Source of the DNA: a virus
IMG/VR virus record: IMGVR_UViG_3300031787_008043
Span: 1 to 64,000 of that record
Length of the DNA: 64,000 nt
Reading direction: 5' to 3' (one strand)
Shown: piece by piece, positions 63,929-64,000 of the stretch
Layout of the letters: every line of letters begins with the position of its first letter
How positions within the stretch are numbered: the stretch's first letter is position 1
The notes under the pieces: model-generated
What the model saw: the letters and a program-made list of their open reading frames with translations, nothing else
What the model was told of the DNA's origin: nothing
Database searches by the model: none
Made by a program: the position numbers and the translations under genes

Positions 63929-63959
63929 AAAAAAAGGGTCCGCAAAACGCGAACCCTTT
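63926..63959 (-). terminator. Rho-independent terminator of the gene entering the window
   Basis: Minus-strand hairpin AAGGGT-CGC/GCG-ACCCTT followed by a T-run, overlapping the start of the last gene. It ends a transcript whose gene lies beyond the right edge. Confidence 0.8.
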
Positions 63960-64000
63960 CAAATAGTTATTCAACTATTAGAGAGCTGGTTGAAATACTG

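Overview
This window looks like part of the genome of a large, strictly lytic T4-like marine myovirus whose host is an alphaproteobacterium. The phage evidence is long runs of small, tightly packed genes almost all on the minus strand, many tRNA genes with encoded CCA, a class Ia ribonucleotide reductase with glutaredoxin, a split polynucleotide kinase/phosphatase plus RNA ligase set, a PAAR spike-tip protein, a tropism-determinant-like tail fibre, and repeated copies of a T4-type late promoter (TATAAATA). No integrase, rRNA or CRISPR array is visible. The alphaproteobacterial signs are a circularly permuted tmRNA with an alphaproteobacterial-type tag peptide, a tRNA-His with A73 and no evident extra G-1, and an inserted formate dehydrogenase gene of Rhodobacterales type.

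Layout. 1-660: three tRNAs and degenerate tRNA-like debris. 1-12.5 kb: small unknown genes, an SPFH membrane protein, two metallophosphoesterases, an SGNH hydrolase, a PTH2-like protein and an RNA-repair set (3'-phosphatase, 5'-kinase, RNA ligase, cREC protein); a 0.5-kb gene-free hairpin-rich interval lies at 5.9-6.4 kb. 12.4-15.1 kb: twelve more tRNAs, one tRNA-like element, a lipoprotein peptidase and a secreted nuclease. 15.5-27.3 kb: PLP decarboxylase, oxygenase-like protein, TilS-like ATPase, a methyltransferase with a possible partner nuclease, a ParB-like protein, IF-1 and an AbrB-like protein. 27.3-28.8 kb: a plus-strand island of small membrane proteins behind a second structured intergenic region. 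28.8-36.6 kb: a minus-strand surface/signalling block with CHASE2-cyclase, outer-membrane proteins, FecR, curlin, CsgG and CsgF. 36.8-47 kb: bilin reductase and heme oxygenase, ClpS, Hsp20, GMP reductase, ribosomal protein bS21, membrane proteins and a porin. 47.2-47.7 kb: permuted two-piece tmRNA with a small membrane-protein ORF filling its spacer. 47.7-50.6 kb: a foreign GC-rich fdsA gene. 50.6-64 kb: small genes, HAD phosphatase, PAAR, glutaredoxin, NrdB, NrdA, tail fibre, PD-(D/E)XK exonuclease, Nfu-like protein and several virion-type small proteins.

How the parts may work together (inference). tRNAs, IF-1, bS21, PTH2-like protein, TilS-like enzyme, tmRNA and ClpS form an unusually broad set for translation and ribosome rescue. 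RNA repair enzymes could counter tRNA-cleaving defences. Heme oxygenase plus bilin reductase would make a bilin from heme. The curli-type secretion genes with FecR and a membrane cyclase suggest remodelling of, or signalling at, the host surface.

The two strongest points for follow-up are the tmRNA whose excised spacer carries an ORF, and the curli/FecR/CHASE2-cyclase block. The fdsA gene could be a real capture or an assembly chimera; its boundaries and mosaic composition need read-level checking. Many small genes could not be assigned and are described as unknown.
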